Assembly: GCA_026419775.2 (NCBI GenBank)
Contig: JAOPGA020000683.1
Location: 1 to 64,000 of the forward strand
Source of the DNA: Acrasis kona
Taxonomy: Eukaryota; Heterolobosea; Eutetramitea; Acrasida; Acrasidae
Direction of reading: 5' to 3'
DNA length: 64,000 nucleotides
This document shows, in pieces, positions 1 through 10,476 of this stretch (the stretch's first letter is position 1; each line of letters begins with the position of its first letter). A program made the translations under genes and the position numbers. Under the pieces are notes generated by a model. The model saw only the letters and a list, made by a program, of their open reading frames with translations. It had not been told where the DNA came from and did not search any database.

Positions 1-2
1 TT

Positions 3-494
3 CCAGCACCAACTACCTGCCCACCATGCCCCTGTGGAACTGTTGACGCCAACTTATCAGGCGATAACAATGCATCACCCGCTAGAAGATTCAGACGTAA
101 CGGTGAACACTGCCCAGTTTGCAAGGTATGCCCAACCACCACCACCGTTGCACCAACTACCACCAAAGCACCAACCAGTGTTGCCCCAACTACCACCTCA
201 CCACCAGTTCAAGTAACCACCACCAAAGCACCAACAACCACATGCCCAGTCTGCCCATGTGGAACTGTTGACGCCAACTTATCAGGCGATAACAATGCAT
301 CACCCGCAAGAAGATTCAGACGTAACGGTGAAAACTGCCCAGTTTGCAAGGTATGCCCAACCACAACCAAATCAGCCACTCAAGCACCAACTGGAAACAA
401 CCAAAGTGGTCAAGATAACGCCAGAACATCATCAGCCTCAACATTCTCCATTGGAGCTGCAGCAGCTATCATCGCAGTTTTGGCAAACTTGTAA
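3..494 (+). CDS. 3' part of a secreted, Cys-rich PTTT-linked surface protein (5' end outside window)
   Basis: The true frame begins at base 3 and has no start codon inside the window; it runs to TAA at 492-494. It encodes two nearly identical modules, each with CPxCPCG, GDNNASPARRFRR and CPVCKVCP, separated by Thr/Pro/Lys linkers of the PTTTKAP type. The C-terminus is a Ser/Ala-rich stretch followed by a short hydrophobic tail (AAAAIIAVLANL), as in GPI-anchor signals. An AATAAA lies at 502-507. The overlapping Met-initiated frames in this stretch are shadows. Role unknown; I infer an extracellular or surface location. The Cys/PTTT style recalls the gene at 59475-60593, but the module itself differs. 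Confidence 0.7.
   Translation, partial: PAPTTCPPCPCGTVDANLSGDNNASPARRFRRNGEHCPVCKVCPTTTTVAPTTTKAPTSVAPTTTSPPVQVTTTKAPTTTCPVCPCGTVDANLSGDNNASPARRFRRNGENCPVCKVCPTTTKSATQAPTGNNQSGQDNARTSSASTFSIGAAAAIIAVLANL
27..138 (+). repeat. coding repeat, copy 1 (period 225 bp)
   Basis: About 112 bp, almost identical to 252-363. The 225 bp offset is 75 codons, so the duplication is in frame. It encodes the Cys-rich module of the flanking gene. Confidence 0.9.
252..363 (+). repeat. coding repeat, copy 2 (period 225 bp)
   Basis: Second copy of the in-frame Cys-rich module, differing from 27-138 at only a few bases. This suggests a recent duplication or gene conversion. Confidence 0.9.
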
Positions 495-721
495 ACAAAC
501 AAATAAAAACAAACTATTTATTTTTCAATTACCTTCTGTTACAACTACAGTACAACTACAGCAAATTACAAAAAAACAGAGACAACTTTTTTTATTCAGC
601 GACTGAAAGAAACTACATGTATGATTTAGAGCAGAACATTGATATTGGAGAACAAACGGAGAACTCATTTACTTTAAAACAGGATAAGAGGAACATCACA
701 TTTTAAAACTACAAAACAAAT

Positions 722-3268
722 TTAATCTTCATAAACATAACCAGGACTCTCAGGGTTCACTCCTGGAACAAGATAGTTTTCTGTCCACTCTGGATGACTG
801 GGCATTTTCGATTGATTTATTGACTGCCTCCACTCCGAATCAGACATTCTTGTACTTTGATAAAATTCATAATGAGAAAAGACCGGCCCAACAAACATAA
901 TCTTCTTTCCATTATTAAAATCAAGTGCCATATACAATGTGTTAATGTTGCCAACTGCTTCAGTAAGCACGCCACCTGTTCGGTCATTAAAACGCGGATC
1001 AGGTGGTACGGTGTACACATCAGCCACGACTGGATTCCAATTTTTTGAGTGTTGCTGGCTTTTTAGGAACAAATGATTATACCATCCTGAAGCACCCCAT
1101 GGCATACCGCTCATGTAGCCCCAATTATGTGCAGTACTCTTCAAAAAGATAACATCTTCCTCCGAGTGTGGTTCATCACGGAGTTGCTTTTCGGAAATAC
1201 CAGCAAGCTTTGAAGCTACATAAGCAAAGTTTCTAAAGTGGATGGCATTATGGTGCTCTTTTTTATTATTGTAATCAGAAATGAAGAATGATTTTTTACC
1301 AGACCTTCTTTCTGTGTCTCTATCTAATTTACTATTATCCACTTTATCATGCACAGTTGTGATGTTGTAGAAATCATCTAAACCATCTGCCAAAGCATTT
1401 GCCATCTTGTAAATGGCCTTCCATGCTGCTGAACGTGGGTCAACATATGCATCTGGATAATCACAGCCGCACAACCCGAAATAAGGTTGTTTGACGTATA
1501 GGACAGTATCATGACGAAGTTGAGACCATGAAGCCAATTCAGTCTCAACATCTTTCATCGCCCATGCTTTGGTCTTAAAAACCTGTGGAATATTTTTATT
1601 TAACAACAATTCATTCTCTGCTTCATGCATACTCCTAAAGACATTCAGCCACATCATGTATATTGACTCATTAACAAAGCATTCTTGGTTCATGATCTTG
1701 TTGACTGCCTGATGCGTAGCCTCCAGATTACTGTGGTACTCCACGCCGTCGCGGAACTGTATTTTGCTATCACCAGTTCTCTTCATACGATCTGATAACA
1801 ACTCAACGGTATTTTTATTATTAAACACTGAGAAGGAGATATCCAGACCAGACATTAGACGACGAGTTTTATCAAGATCTTTGTTATTGAATACTACTTT
1901 TTCTGTAGCCCATCCATCTATTGTAGATCTTTGACCCATGAAAGCGAATGCTCTCTCCAGTTCATCAGGCCTGTTACCCTCAGGGCCCACAAACAGAACA
2001 ATACTATTAATGAGTTGTCTTCCAAGATTACTCTTTTTCAAGTCATCTTGGATTTGCTTTAGCAAAGTAGAGGAGTAGGAAGGTGTTTTGATATCAAACA
2101 TCATGTTCAAATCAATATTAGACACTCGAACAAGTTGCAACAAGGTATTAAAATTTAAAGAATCGGTTCTTCCGATTAAAAGCTGCAAAAGGCGATCAAA
2201 TGATTGCCACTTGCTTAACGCGTTAGATTTATTAATTAGGTGAAGCATCAACAAACTCGCACCCAACTCCGATTCATACTTGGCAACCTCAAATAAAATC
2301 CTACCTAACCACATCATACTTTGGAAGTAACATCTTAATGCTTTGGTTTTTTCGTAGTGACCTCTTGGTTTAAATTGAGAGAAGTCTTGAATAGAATCGC
2401 GACCAAAAAGATTAATATTTAGAAAACCACCGGACTTGATGGCGTTCATGATTTCTGTTACTTTATATTGTTCTTGTTTTTTTTTTATTACAACAGGCTT
2501 CTTACTTTTATTGTAAAGGTCATCGAAAGGACTCGAGGCATCATGTTCCTGATGATCTTCTACTTCTAGAAGATTTTTAGCAACAGTTAAAAAGACGTCA
2601 ACATCAAGAATGGATGTTTGGAGATCAGGGTTGAAGTTTTCATATGATTGTTTGTAGACATTTAATTCATTAATCATTACCTCGAGAATGGATTTCAAGT
2701 GAGAATGGAGAGAATCATTTTCAGTTCTCTCTAACAATGTATCAAAAGATTCATGCCAAGCATGTAGCACGGAATCTAAAGTAATAAACACTGGTAGATG
2801 AGCATTATATAACATCAAGTAAGTATCTGCAAATGACTTTGAACCTGTTCTTTCACTTACAACAAACCCATTCTTTTTAAGCACATCCACTTCATTTTTA
2901 TTGATTGAAAAATCTTTAACCGTTCTTCTGTGGTCAAAGAACCTTAAGGTAGGGGCCGTGTTTATCAAACCAAAATGGGTTGCTTTGGTCGCATCAAAAT
3001 CAATGCCCTCTACATGGCCAGTATTATTGTAGCTTTTAGTAAAGTCATTTAGGGAGAGGTCTTTATTGTGTAATGTTTCAAATTCCTTGTTAATGTTGTC
3101 CGACCAATGAGGTTGACGGTTGGCCTCCTCTGCAATTTTGATGTTGTCGTATCTGGGTTCCTTCTTTTTTGGAACGTTGCTTGTCGTTGATGGTGACCAA
3201 TTGTCGTCTGATTCTTCTTTGTTGTCCTTGTTTGAAGTTGAAAATATTGAGTCGACAAAAGCGTTCAT
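722..3268 (-). CDS. DUF3160 family protein
   Basis: 848 residues in one uninterrupted frame from ATG at 3268. After a charged, low-complexity first 80 residues, the body matches the DUF3160 pattern. Residues about 150-180 contain LPVFITLDSVLHAWHESFD, the family's 'lpvFiTsDsvLHafH' signature. The middle contains FVGPEGNRPDE and AFMGQRSTIDG, and the C-terminal third has GNINTLYMALDF and VFSHYEFYQS. The function of this family, mostly known from prokaryotes, is not established. No signal peptide or membrane segment is visible. I assign it from these motifs recalled from the family, so the family call is firm and the role open. Confidence 0.75.
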   Translation of the reverse strand: MNAFVDSIFSTSNKDNKEESDDNWSPSTTSNVPKKKEPRYDNIKIAEEANRQPHWSDNINKEFETLHNKDLSLNDFTKSYNNTGHVEGIDFDATKATHFGLINTAPTLRFFDHRRTVKDFSINKNEVDVLKKNGFVVSERTGSKSFADTYLMLYNAHLPVFITLDSVLHAWHESFDTLLERTENDSLHSHLKSILEVMINELNVYKQSYENFNPDLQTSILDVDVFLTVAKNLLEVEDHQEHDASSPFDDLYNKSKKPVVIKKKQEQYKVTEIMNAIKSGGFLNINLFGRDSIQDFSQFKPRGHYEKTKALRCYFQSMMWLGRILFEVAKYESELGASLLMLHLINKSNALSKWQSFDRLLQLLIGRTDSLNFNTLLQLVRVSNIDLNMMFDIKTPSYSSTLLKQIQDDLKKSNLGRQLINSIVLFVGPEGNRPDELERAFAFMGQRSTIDGWATEKVVFNNKDLDKTRRLMSGLDISFSVFNNKNTVELLSDRMKRTGDSKIQFRDGVEYHSNLEATHQAVNKIMNQECFVNESIYMMWLNVFRSMHEAENELLLNKNIPQVFKTKAWAMKDVETELASWSQLRHDTVLYVKQPYFGLCGCDYPDAYVDPRSAAWKAIYKMANALADGLDDFYNITTVHDKVDNSKLDRDTERRSGKKSFFISDYNNKKEHHNAIHFRNFAYVASKLAGISEKQLRDEPHSEEDVIFLKSTAHNWGYMSGMPWGASGWYNHLFLKSQQHSKNWNPVVADVYTVPPDPRFNDRTGGVLTEAVGNINTLYMALDFNNGKKIMFVGPVFSHYEFYQSTRMSDSEWRQSINQSKMPSHPEWTENYLVPGVNPESPGYVYED

Positions 3269-3566
3269 TGATGAGATGTTTTTTGTTTGTTGAAGATTCT
3301 TCTGTGGAACTCAACTTTTTTATTGCCAACCCATGACGTGACATTCAAACTGATCACATTTATATTGGAATCATCGAATATCCTTTATCTATAAAAACTG
3401 AATATTTTAAATTGGGAGTTTACTTCTCATGTTACTTTACTAAGAAGGTTTGGTGAAGAAAGATCAGTCGCATATTGTCCGGAAATGATGGTCATCTATT
3501 TAATCGTAGTGAACAAGACCATGTATGTGTTGGTAATCGTAGTAACATTCAATTCAAAAACAACAT

Positions 3567-4337
3567 TTAATGTTTCTTGAGAGCAGATACAATAATCTTA
3601 GCAAGACCAGTTGCAGAGGCAGGGTTTTGTCCTGTGAACAAGTTCCCATCTCTAACTACATGTGGTTGCCAGTTGTCAACCTTTGTATATAGACCACCAT
3701 TCCTCTTTAAAGTATCTTCTAGTGAGAATGGCATCTGTGAAGTCGTTCCACCCTCTTCCTCTTCTCCGTTAGTGTACCCTGCTACTCTCTTTCCATCGAT
3801 CAAGTTCTTTCCGTTTGAGAGCCTTACATTCAATAGACCTGCTGGACCGTGGCACACGGCTGCTACAATCTTGTTGGACTCGTAGAATGTTCTTGTTAGT
3901 TGTTGGACGGCAACATCCGTAGGCAAATCGTACATGGGGCCATGACCACCAACAAAGAAGATGGCAGAGTACTTGTTTGGGTTAACATCTGAAATCTTGA
4001 TGGTGTTGCTTAATTGCTTTTGCACGCTTGCATTGTTGAGGAAGTCTACGGAAATCTTGTCATCCTTGTAGTCTTGTACGCTGTAGGGATCCAATGGAGA
4101 TTTGCCACCCTTTGGTGAAGCATAGTCTACTTTTAAACCAGCGTTGGTGAACACGTGATGAGGATGAGCAGCTTCTGGTAGGTAATAGCCTGTCTTCTTG
4201 CCAGAGGTACCCAAGTCTTCGTGACTAGTGACGACGAGTAGGATTCTCTGCTCAGCATTGGCGTGGTGTGATGCTAACTTCTTTGATGCAATGGTGGTTG
4301 CAATAACGGCAATTAACAGTACCAAACCGACTCTCAT
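3567..4337 (-). CDS. secreted DJ-1/PfpI (Hsp31-like) family protein
   Basis: I start it at ATG 4337, which follows a run of A, rather than at the upstream in-frame ATG at 4367. The later start gives a clean signal peptide (RVGLVLLIAVIATTIAS). The mature part is a class I glutamine-amidotransferase-like domain. It carries GGHGPMYDLP and the nucleophile elbow AAVCHGPAGLL with its Cys, as in Hsp31/glyoxalase III-type proteins. Length (256 residues) fits the family. Relatives act on methylglyoxal or as chaperones/deglycases in the cytosol, so a signal peptide is notable and suggests secretion or ER entry. The catalytic activity is inferred only. Confidence 0.85.
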   Translation of the reverse strand: MRVGLVLLIAVIATTIASKKLASHHANAEQRILLVVTSHEDLGTSGKKTGYYLPEAAHPHHVFTNAGLKVDYASPKGGKSPLDPYSVQDYKDDKISVDFLNNASVQKQLSNTIKISDVNPNKYSAIFFVGGHGPMYDLPTDVAVQQLTRTFYESNKIVAAVCHGPAGLLNVRLSNGKNLIDGKRVAGYTNGEEEEGGTTSQMPFSLEDTLKRNGGLYTKVDNWQPHVVRDGNLFTGQNPASATGLAKIIVSALKKH

Positions 4338-4674
4338 TTTTTTTTGATTCCAGTACTGGGAAATCAATGTTACATCGATTTTTAATGCGCTGAAATAAAC
4401 TCCGATACTCCGAATTACGCCCCAACCGTTCCTGGAGATGTCGTTTTTACAACGAGTAACGTATTTTGTTGAAATATTATTGGTGAACTAATGAATGTTA
4501 TACCCTTGTTGTCCATTTTTGAAAAATTGTTAGGTGGACATGACGTTAAAAGTGCCTCAAAAATTGTATTGAAGTAGAAGGATACCTTGTATAGCTACAT
4601 TATGACTTTATTACAACATCGTTTATTGAAGTCCTAGTAGAAATTTAAAACATAAGATTTCATTTCATGATGCT
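4338..4674. other. intergenic region between two minus-strand genes
   Basis: Holds the upstream region of the DJ-1-like gene, including AACTCCG at 4398-4404, a motif also seen upstream of other genes here. It also holds the TTTATT (AATAAA on the minus strand) near 4607-4612 that ends the membrane-protein gene. I see no coding exon. Confidence 0.5.
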
Positions 4675-5997
4675 TCAAACAACTTCCTTTTCGTTTGGTA
4701 TGATAAAGTTCTCCATAGCTGTTGGGTCTATAACTTTCCGCTTCTTCCTGTTTTTAATCTCGGTAAACACTTGAAAAGTTAGAAAACAAGAAGCCAAACA
4801 ACTAACCATTGAGTAGACCTTTTCTAAAGTTGATAATCACCCAACAGGACATTGCAAACAAGACAACTCTCCACGATACTGCAAACGCTGCATAGATGGT
4901 GAGCAGCAACCTTATGTTGTCCAAATCCATGGTAGTGCCGTCAGGATACCTAATTTTTGACTGATCCTTCCACAAATCCACAATCTTATAAATCACATAA
5001 CAAGGCATAGCAAACAGGTACACAGTAAAACAGGTTTGTATGACATAAGATTCTCTTTTAACACCAAGAGGATCGGTTATTATGTGTAATAGCAGCTCAA
5101 CTACGAATGCAGCTGCAAATCCAACATAGGACCTAGGGTATTCAAACTGAATAAAGAATAAAGTCATCATAATGATACTAATCAAAAACATCATGTCTAT
5201 TTTCTAAAACGAGGATTTAGTTAAGATTAATATTACTTCAGCCAACTTACCAACACTGTTAGGAATACAGAGTAGATCCTATAGCACCTCAAAATGTTAA
5301 CATTAGATCCTGCTACTTTGAAAATCTTCCAGCCAAAAGATTTAAAGGCAGGAATGCTCAACAAAAGAAGAACAATTTGACAAGTAACAACAACAGAGCA
5401 TGTAAGAACATTTTGTAAATAAAATTGAACAACATCAATGTCTTCGTAGTTATGCATGTATATTTGACTCGCACCCTCAAAGAGCTGAAAACCTATTCTA
5501 ATCAAAAGAACAAGTCCTGTGAAAATAGAGGCTATGAGCTGAAATTCATTTTCCCTCAACATTCCATCGAAAGCGAAATAAAACTGCCAGCAAGCTCCCA
5601 ACATGGTCATGATTGTCAAAAAGAAACTTGTATAGACTGGTAGTGGTTTAATAATGTTTGACAGCATGCTCAAAAATCCGCTCAAGCAAACTATAAATAC
5701 TTCCATAACTGTAAACGATAAGAATAATTTGCTCCATTTGCTCAAGTCTCTTAATGCAACTATCGTAGATCTAAAGTTATCTTGTGCTGTTGTTGGTAGC
5801 TCTGATATCTTTACTGGTAATTCCCTCATGTAAGTATAAAAATCTCTCGAAGTCTCTACAACCTCTCGAGGGATTTGTTTAAAATAGGCGATAACGTCAT
5901 TTGGTATTTGTTTGATTCGTGATTTGAAGTTTGGTCTCGATATTTCGGAGTATAGCGTCAATTCATCCAGAGACTCATCACCCTCGTCTCTAGTCAT
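4675..5997 (-). CDS. multi-pass membrane protein (three exons), unknown family
   Basis: Rebuilt from three exons: 5997-5251, 5203-4807 and 4769-4675. Introns are 47 bp (GTAAGT...TTTTAG) and 37 bp (GTTAGT...CAAG). The frame stays open across both and ends VIPNEKEVV-like at TGA 4675-4677, about 412 residues. The first 95 residues are hydrophilic, with amphipathic IPxDVIxYFKQIP-type segments. They are followed by about eight hydrophobic segments and a basic cytosolic tail (KNRKKRKV). It resembles multi-pass proteins of unknown role in amoebae; I do not recognise a named family. The exon-2 piece alone would look like a separate small gene, but the splice signals argue for one gene. Confidence 0.65.
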
Positions 5998-6220
5998 CTG
6001 AAATTTCTTTATTACAAAATTTACTAGTTTGGTAAACTAGGATTTGGCTCCCTATAATTGCGGGAACGGTTGGAGGGGTCTGTTAATTTTTGACCGTTTA
6101 TTAATTGGACCGATCGAATTTGATCAGAAGAATCTTCTTACTCTATTACATGGGATACCTACCTCACATGAGTTTCAGAACCAACACACGATGATTGTAT
6201 GATAATTTTTTTACATTTAT

Positions 6221-6697
6221 TTAATTTACTGTACATTTGGGGCTGAGATTTTCGTTTAAAATTGAGTGTGAAGTTATTCTCTTCTTTCTCTTGGCCGGCA
6301 CATTCTGCTTGTACTGCTTCCTCCTTTCTTCGATTATTGATGTGTTTATAATTCTTGATGTTATTGATAAAGGTGGGCACTTCACTGTTTTCTTTGTCGT
6401 GGTTGGAGACTGCCAACTTTTTTGCAGGGCTTTTCCTTGGGGTGTAAAATTTTTCACCTCCTGTAATGTTGTCTTCATGTTTAGATTGGTACCAAGTAGT
6501 TGGGATGAGTACTTCTCCTTCTCCTCCAACATTTGCACAGTGTTTAAAAGCATTTCAAACAGCGCAGTGTTGACCCTTTGCGCCTGCCGTATTGACTCTA
6601 AAACCACGGTAGGGTTTATGTTATCTCCATCGAGGTGTTTCAATATCCGGAAGGTAATATCTGCTGGATTCGAATTCTCTATCCCTATCACGCTCAT
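6221..6697 (-). CDS. hypothetical small coiled-coil/basic protein
   Basis: 158 residues from ATG 6697. The first half is helical with heptad-like leucines (TALFEMLLNTVQMLEEKEKY) and the second half is basic and Ser/Thr-rich, with KRKKR near the end. The stop is followed at once by an AATAAA-type signal on the minus strand. No domain recognised. A nuclear role would fit the basic patch, but that is inference. A reading frame on the opposite strand (6237-6731) is hydrophobic and lacks support. Confidence 0.5.
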   Translation of the reverse strand: MSVIGIENSNPADITFRILKHLDGDNINPTVVLESIRQAQRVNTALFEMLLNTVQMLEEKEKYSSQLLGTNLNMKTTLQEVKNFTPQGKALQKSWQSPTTTKKTVKCPPLSITSRIINTSIIEERRKQYKQNVPAKRKKRITSHSILNENLSPKCTVN

Positions 6698-6953
6698 GTA
6701 TAATATGGTTTCTGTTCTTTGGATATTTTAGTATTTTAGAAAGGATTTGGGTAATATCATTTAGGATAGTTCACTTTACCCGACGATTCCAAAGGAATCT
6801 CCGTTCCGGCTCTCGAATATTTTGATAAATAAGGATTGTGCAAAAAGAGATACTATTTGTCCGTAAGTGTTTCCATCGGACAAGGTTTTACGGTAACCAA
6901 ATGTCAACAAGAAAGGCAAAAAGAATTTTACACATTGGATTGACAAACTCATC

Positions 6954-9900
6954 CTAATTTATTGTAGAGTTAACAGTAGGAGTTGCGACGACCGTTTCCC
7001 AAGCACCCGCCCAGGTAATACATTCACTCTTTGACGAAGCCTCCAAATCAATGGACCTCTCTCTAGTGACAATAGAAAACATAATCTCTGGATCAACTTT
7101 GGCCTCTCCCTTTCTGACACCTAATATTGCACCACCTATACTGTTTTTTATTTGCAGAGACCTACGGTTCTTGACGGCACTACCGCGTTGAACGTACAGT
7201 ACGTCATCAATATCAAATTTGTATTTGATTTGATCTAAATGACGCTTCTTGTCATTAGCAGGAACCATACACAAAGAGCAGCCGTCGTTAGACAAGAAGA
7301 CATGCATTGGTTTTTTCTTGTAAGTACCACTAGTGGAATGTAGGAAGAACACATGTCCAGTTTTTAACATGTTTAGGACAAGAACAGTTTTAGTTGGTGT
7401 CATGGAGATATTGGAAAGATTTAATGGTGTTTGGTGGGCTTTGTAGTGATACACTGTAGTTGACTTTGTAGGAGTCTTGAAGGCAACATCTTGATTCTCA
7501 TCATGATGGTGGTCAATATCAAACAAGAGTTTTTTAGTAGGAGAAACAATAACATCAATATCAATTGGTTTTGGCTTTGGATTTTTTTGACTGGACTTGA
7601 TGGCACTCAAGTAATGACTTGCAAGTGCATTTTTTTTACTAGGGGTAATATCATTTAAATTTAATAATAAAGTTGGTACATATTGATTACTCGAAGTGAC
7701 TTCTGTGTCGGTCTCACTACCAGTCATTAGGTCAACATCTTTTTCAATGGGAGGCTCAGAGTCTTGTTTTATTGGTTCTTCTTGTTCTTTGATTGATGAA
7801 GATGTTTGTCTTTGGGCAATAGATAGTGGTAACGACTTGGTAAGATTTTCAAGCTTGGATTGGAATTCGGTCACATTGTGCAACAACAGTTCAAACTGGT
7901 CGTCCTGGATGACGTTGGATCTTATGGTCCTTGTTGTGCGCTGGAACTGGGACAGGCGCATGTGTAGATCTTGTACGACATCTTGATAGGTCTGTGATGT
8001 GCTGGACATGGCATCATCATTTTCAAGTTGACTAATTGTAAATGTATTGTCGTTGATTGCAGACTTTGTGACTTCTGTTGGAGATGTATCAACAGAAGTG
8101 TTTAATATTGGAGATGGAATAGAAGAAGTAGGAGGTGAAGTCGTAGAATGCTGCAATGGAGAATTGGGTGAAAATTTCTTTGGGGATTGAGGCAGGGATG
8201 GTGGTGATGATGAGGGTTCAGAGTCTTCAAGATCAATCTTTGGTGGCGAATGCTTATCCATTACCTTCTCATTAGCCTTTGGTGACTTTTCAGCTTCGGA
8301 TTCATCAACTTTGATTGAATGAACAACTCTGGCTGGTGAGGGTGAGGTACGGGTACTATGTGACTTTTTATAAATAACTTTTAAACTACTTTCATTCTTG
8401 GTGTTTGATTGAGAAGAACCCAAATGCTTCATGACGGTTGGTTGAGGCACATGACGATGATAACTGTTCAAAGTGTGAGGAGAGTCTTTTGAGAACCTTT
8501 TAATGGACTGAGAGTCTGGCGTTTGAACACCACCATTAATTGATTTTATTGGAGATATTTGTTCCATTACACTAATAACATTTTTATAAACAGGTTCTTG
8601 TAAAAGTGGACTTCCTTCTTCATTTCCTTGACTTGTGTCTTTAGCATTCATTAAAGTGTCAGACTCAAAACTCTGGTTGATGAGGTCCTTGAGTGAATCA
8701 TGTGTACTTTCTAGTCTTTCATTTTCCTCTCTTGGCTTCATTTGCTCATTAATGTACTTTACTAGACGGTCGGCTCTTGCTAAATTCTTTTCTTGCTGTG
8801 TATTTAATTCTTCTATGGGCATGCGGTGTTGAAGGTACATGTTTTTTAATGTATTGATGTGCTCTTCGGAGAGCGAGAATGTAGAGCTTGACCTCAATGA
8901 ACGTAATGTGCGGCTTATGGTTGATTTAGAATGTTGTTGTTCCGAAGTTAATATTCTTTCAGATTGTGCTTTAACGTCTTTGATGATGGATTGGACCTCG
9001 CTAGTAAGTTGTTCCAAACAAGCTTTAAACGCGACCGAATGCTCATCTAAGATATCTATAGAATCAAATGTTTCTTGACCATCCTTGAGTGAGATTTTTA
9101 TGGGTAAACCGTTGATAACGAATTCATCATCTTGTGTGTAATTTTGATTCAAACGGTGTGATGTTGTAATAATGTCCCACCACTCATCTCTAACAACATT
9201 GTCTTCAAATAACAAAGTGACTTGTAACTTCTCATTGTCATCGTAAAACTCAATTCCAACATCATCCTTTTTACAAGTTGATTGAACGAGTTGACATTCG
9301 TATGGAACGTTATCCAGGTAGCCAGTAATAACACCATCGTTCAAGACTGTACTCAGTGAAACTCTTTGAGAATCATTATAATTAATAACCCAGTCAACAT
9401 TCCCACTTTTATTCACATGGAATGAATTTGGCGTGATTTGAATGGATCGGTTAGGTTGGGAGAGATGTGGAAAATCATTGAGATTGAAAACTTCGAATGG
9501 ATGATGGAAATTATTAAAGTGTGTTTTGAATTGGTCAATGAAGTATGAGCGCGACTGGTGCGAAATAATAAAAACGTTACTGTTGTCCCTTGAAAGTATC
9601 TTTGCAATCTTAAGGTGAAGTAGATCGAAAGATTGAACACAATCAAAAACAATCATTTTGGATGGTTTCAAAACGTTGGGCTGTGCATGTAGAATTTGTA
9701 GTGTACGGAATAATAAATCATCTTGGTCGAGACTGTTACTTTGCGATTTTAATTTTTCATAATTTGAGTAAGCATAAAAGATGTTCATCTTTTTTTGTCT
9801 TTCCACCAGATTCTTTTCTGTACAGACCTCTTCTTTGAGATAAATAGTATGTGTTTGTAGCAATTGTTTAGCCTTTGAAATTGCATTCATGATCGCATCA

Positions 9901-10327
9901 ACCTGCATATTTGACATGTCCATTTTAGTTCTATCTGGCGGAGATGAAATGATCTTTTCCAAGCAGAACTTTGTATCTTGTTGAGAAATCACGTTAAAGT
10001 TGGATTGTATTTGTAAGCTGTGTCCATGCTTGCGAATAATTCCGATACAGAAGTTATGGAAGTTTGTTAAATGTATATTTTCTGAGTCTAGCGATTGGCC
10101 AAGAGAATCCTCGAAATCCCGAATGTTGCTGTTGTTTGGTAAGTATATCGTTATGTTTAATGGCTGATTCTTATGATCATTAACAGTGGACGCTATCCTT
10201 TTGGATAGGAGTGTGTTAATTTCTAGAAGGGTTGAGGAAACTACGTCATAAATTCCATACGTTCATAATCATCTCCTATCACAATAATGGGCTTATGCAC
10301 ATTGGTCGCAACATCTAGTATCTGCAT
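6954..10327 (-). CDS. decayed UvrD-like SF1 helicase region fused to PH-like domains; one-base frame break near 10250
   Basis: The long frame runs down to TAA 6954 and is open from about 10256. Its first ATG is only at residue Met of KMDMSN, while clear coding continues upstream. Residues upstream and just after resemble UvrD/PcrA: ITIYLPNNSN (motif Ia region), NFHNFCIGIIRKHG ('TFHSFxLRILR') and then FDCVQSFDLLHLKI where helicases have DEYQDTN. The acidic catalytic residues are missing. An ATG at 10327 opens MQILDV...IIVIGDDYERM in another frame, which stops at TAG 10241-10243. One extra base near 10250 would join them. Downstream are a PH-like stretch (ending VRDEWWDII), a long Ser/Pro-rich linker and a C-terminal PH-like domain ending SECITWAGAWETVV. 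It cannot be an active helicase; a membrane or signalling adaptor is plausible. Confidence 0.6.
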
Positions 10328-10476
10328 GCGGTATATGTAACGTAATTATTAGCGCCAAAATAAATACACCACCAAATAAATCAACCAGGAATCAATTTCT
10401 GTTCATGAACAGACAACGTGGCCATCACACCCAATCACACAACCAGAAACAAAACAACAAAACTAACAAAAACACT

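Noticed and set aside
34-606. Two Met-initiated plus-strand frames at the window start
   Set aside because: Gln/His/Pro-rich shadows of the true frame (3-494), which keeps Cys-module repeats and a GPI-like tail.
6237-6731. Hydrophobic plus-strand frame of 164 codons
   Set aside because: Antisense to the small coiled-coil gene, no 3' signal or domain; hydrophobicity arises from the complement of charged codons.
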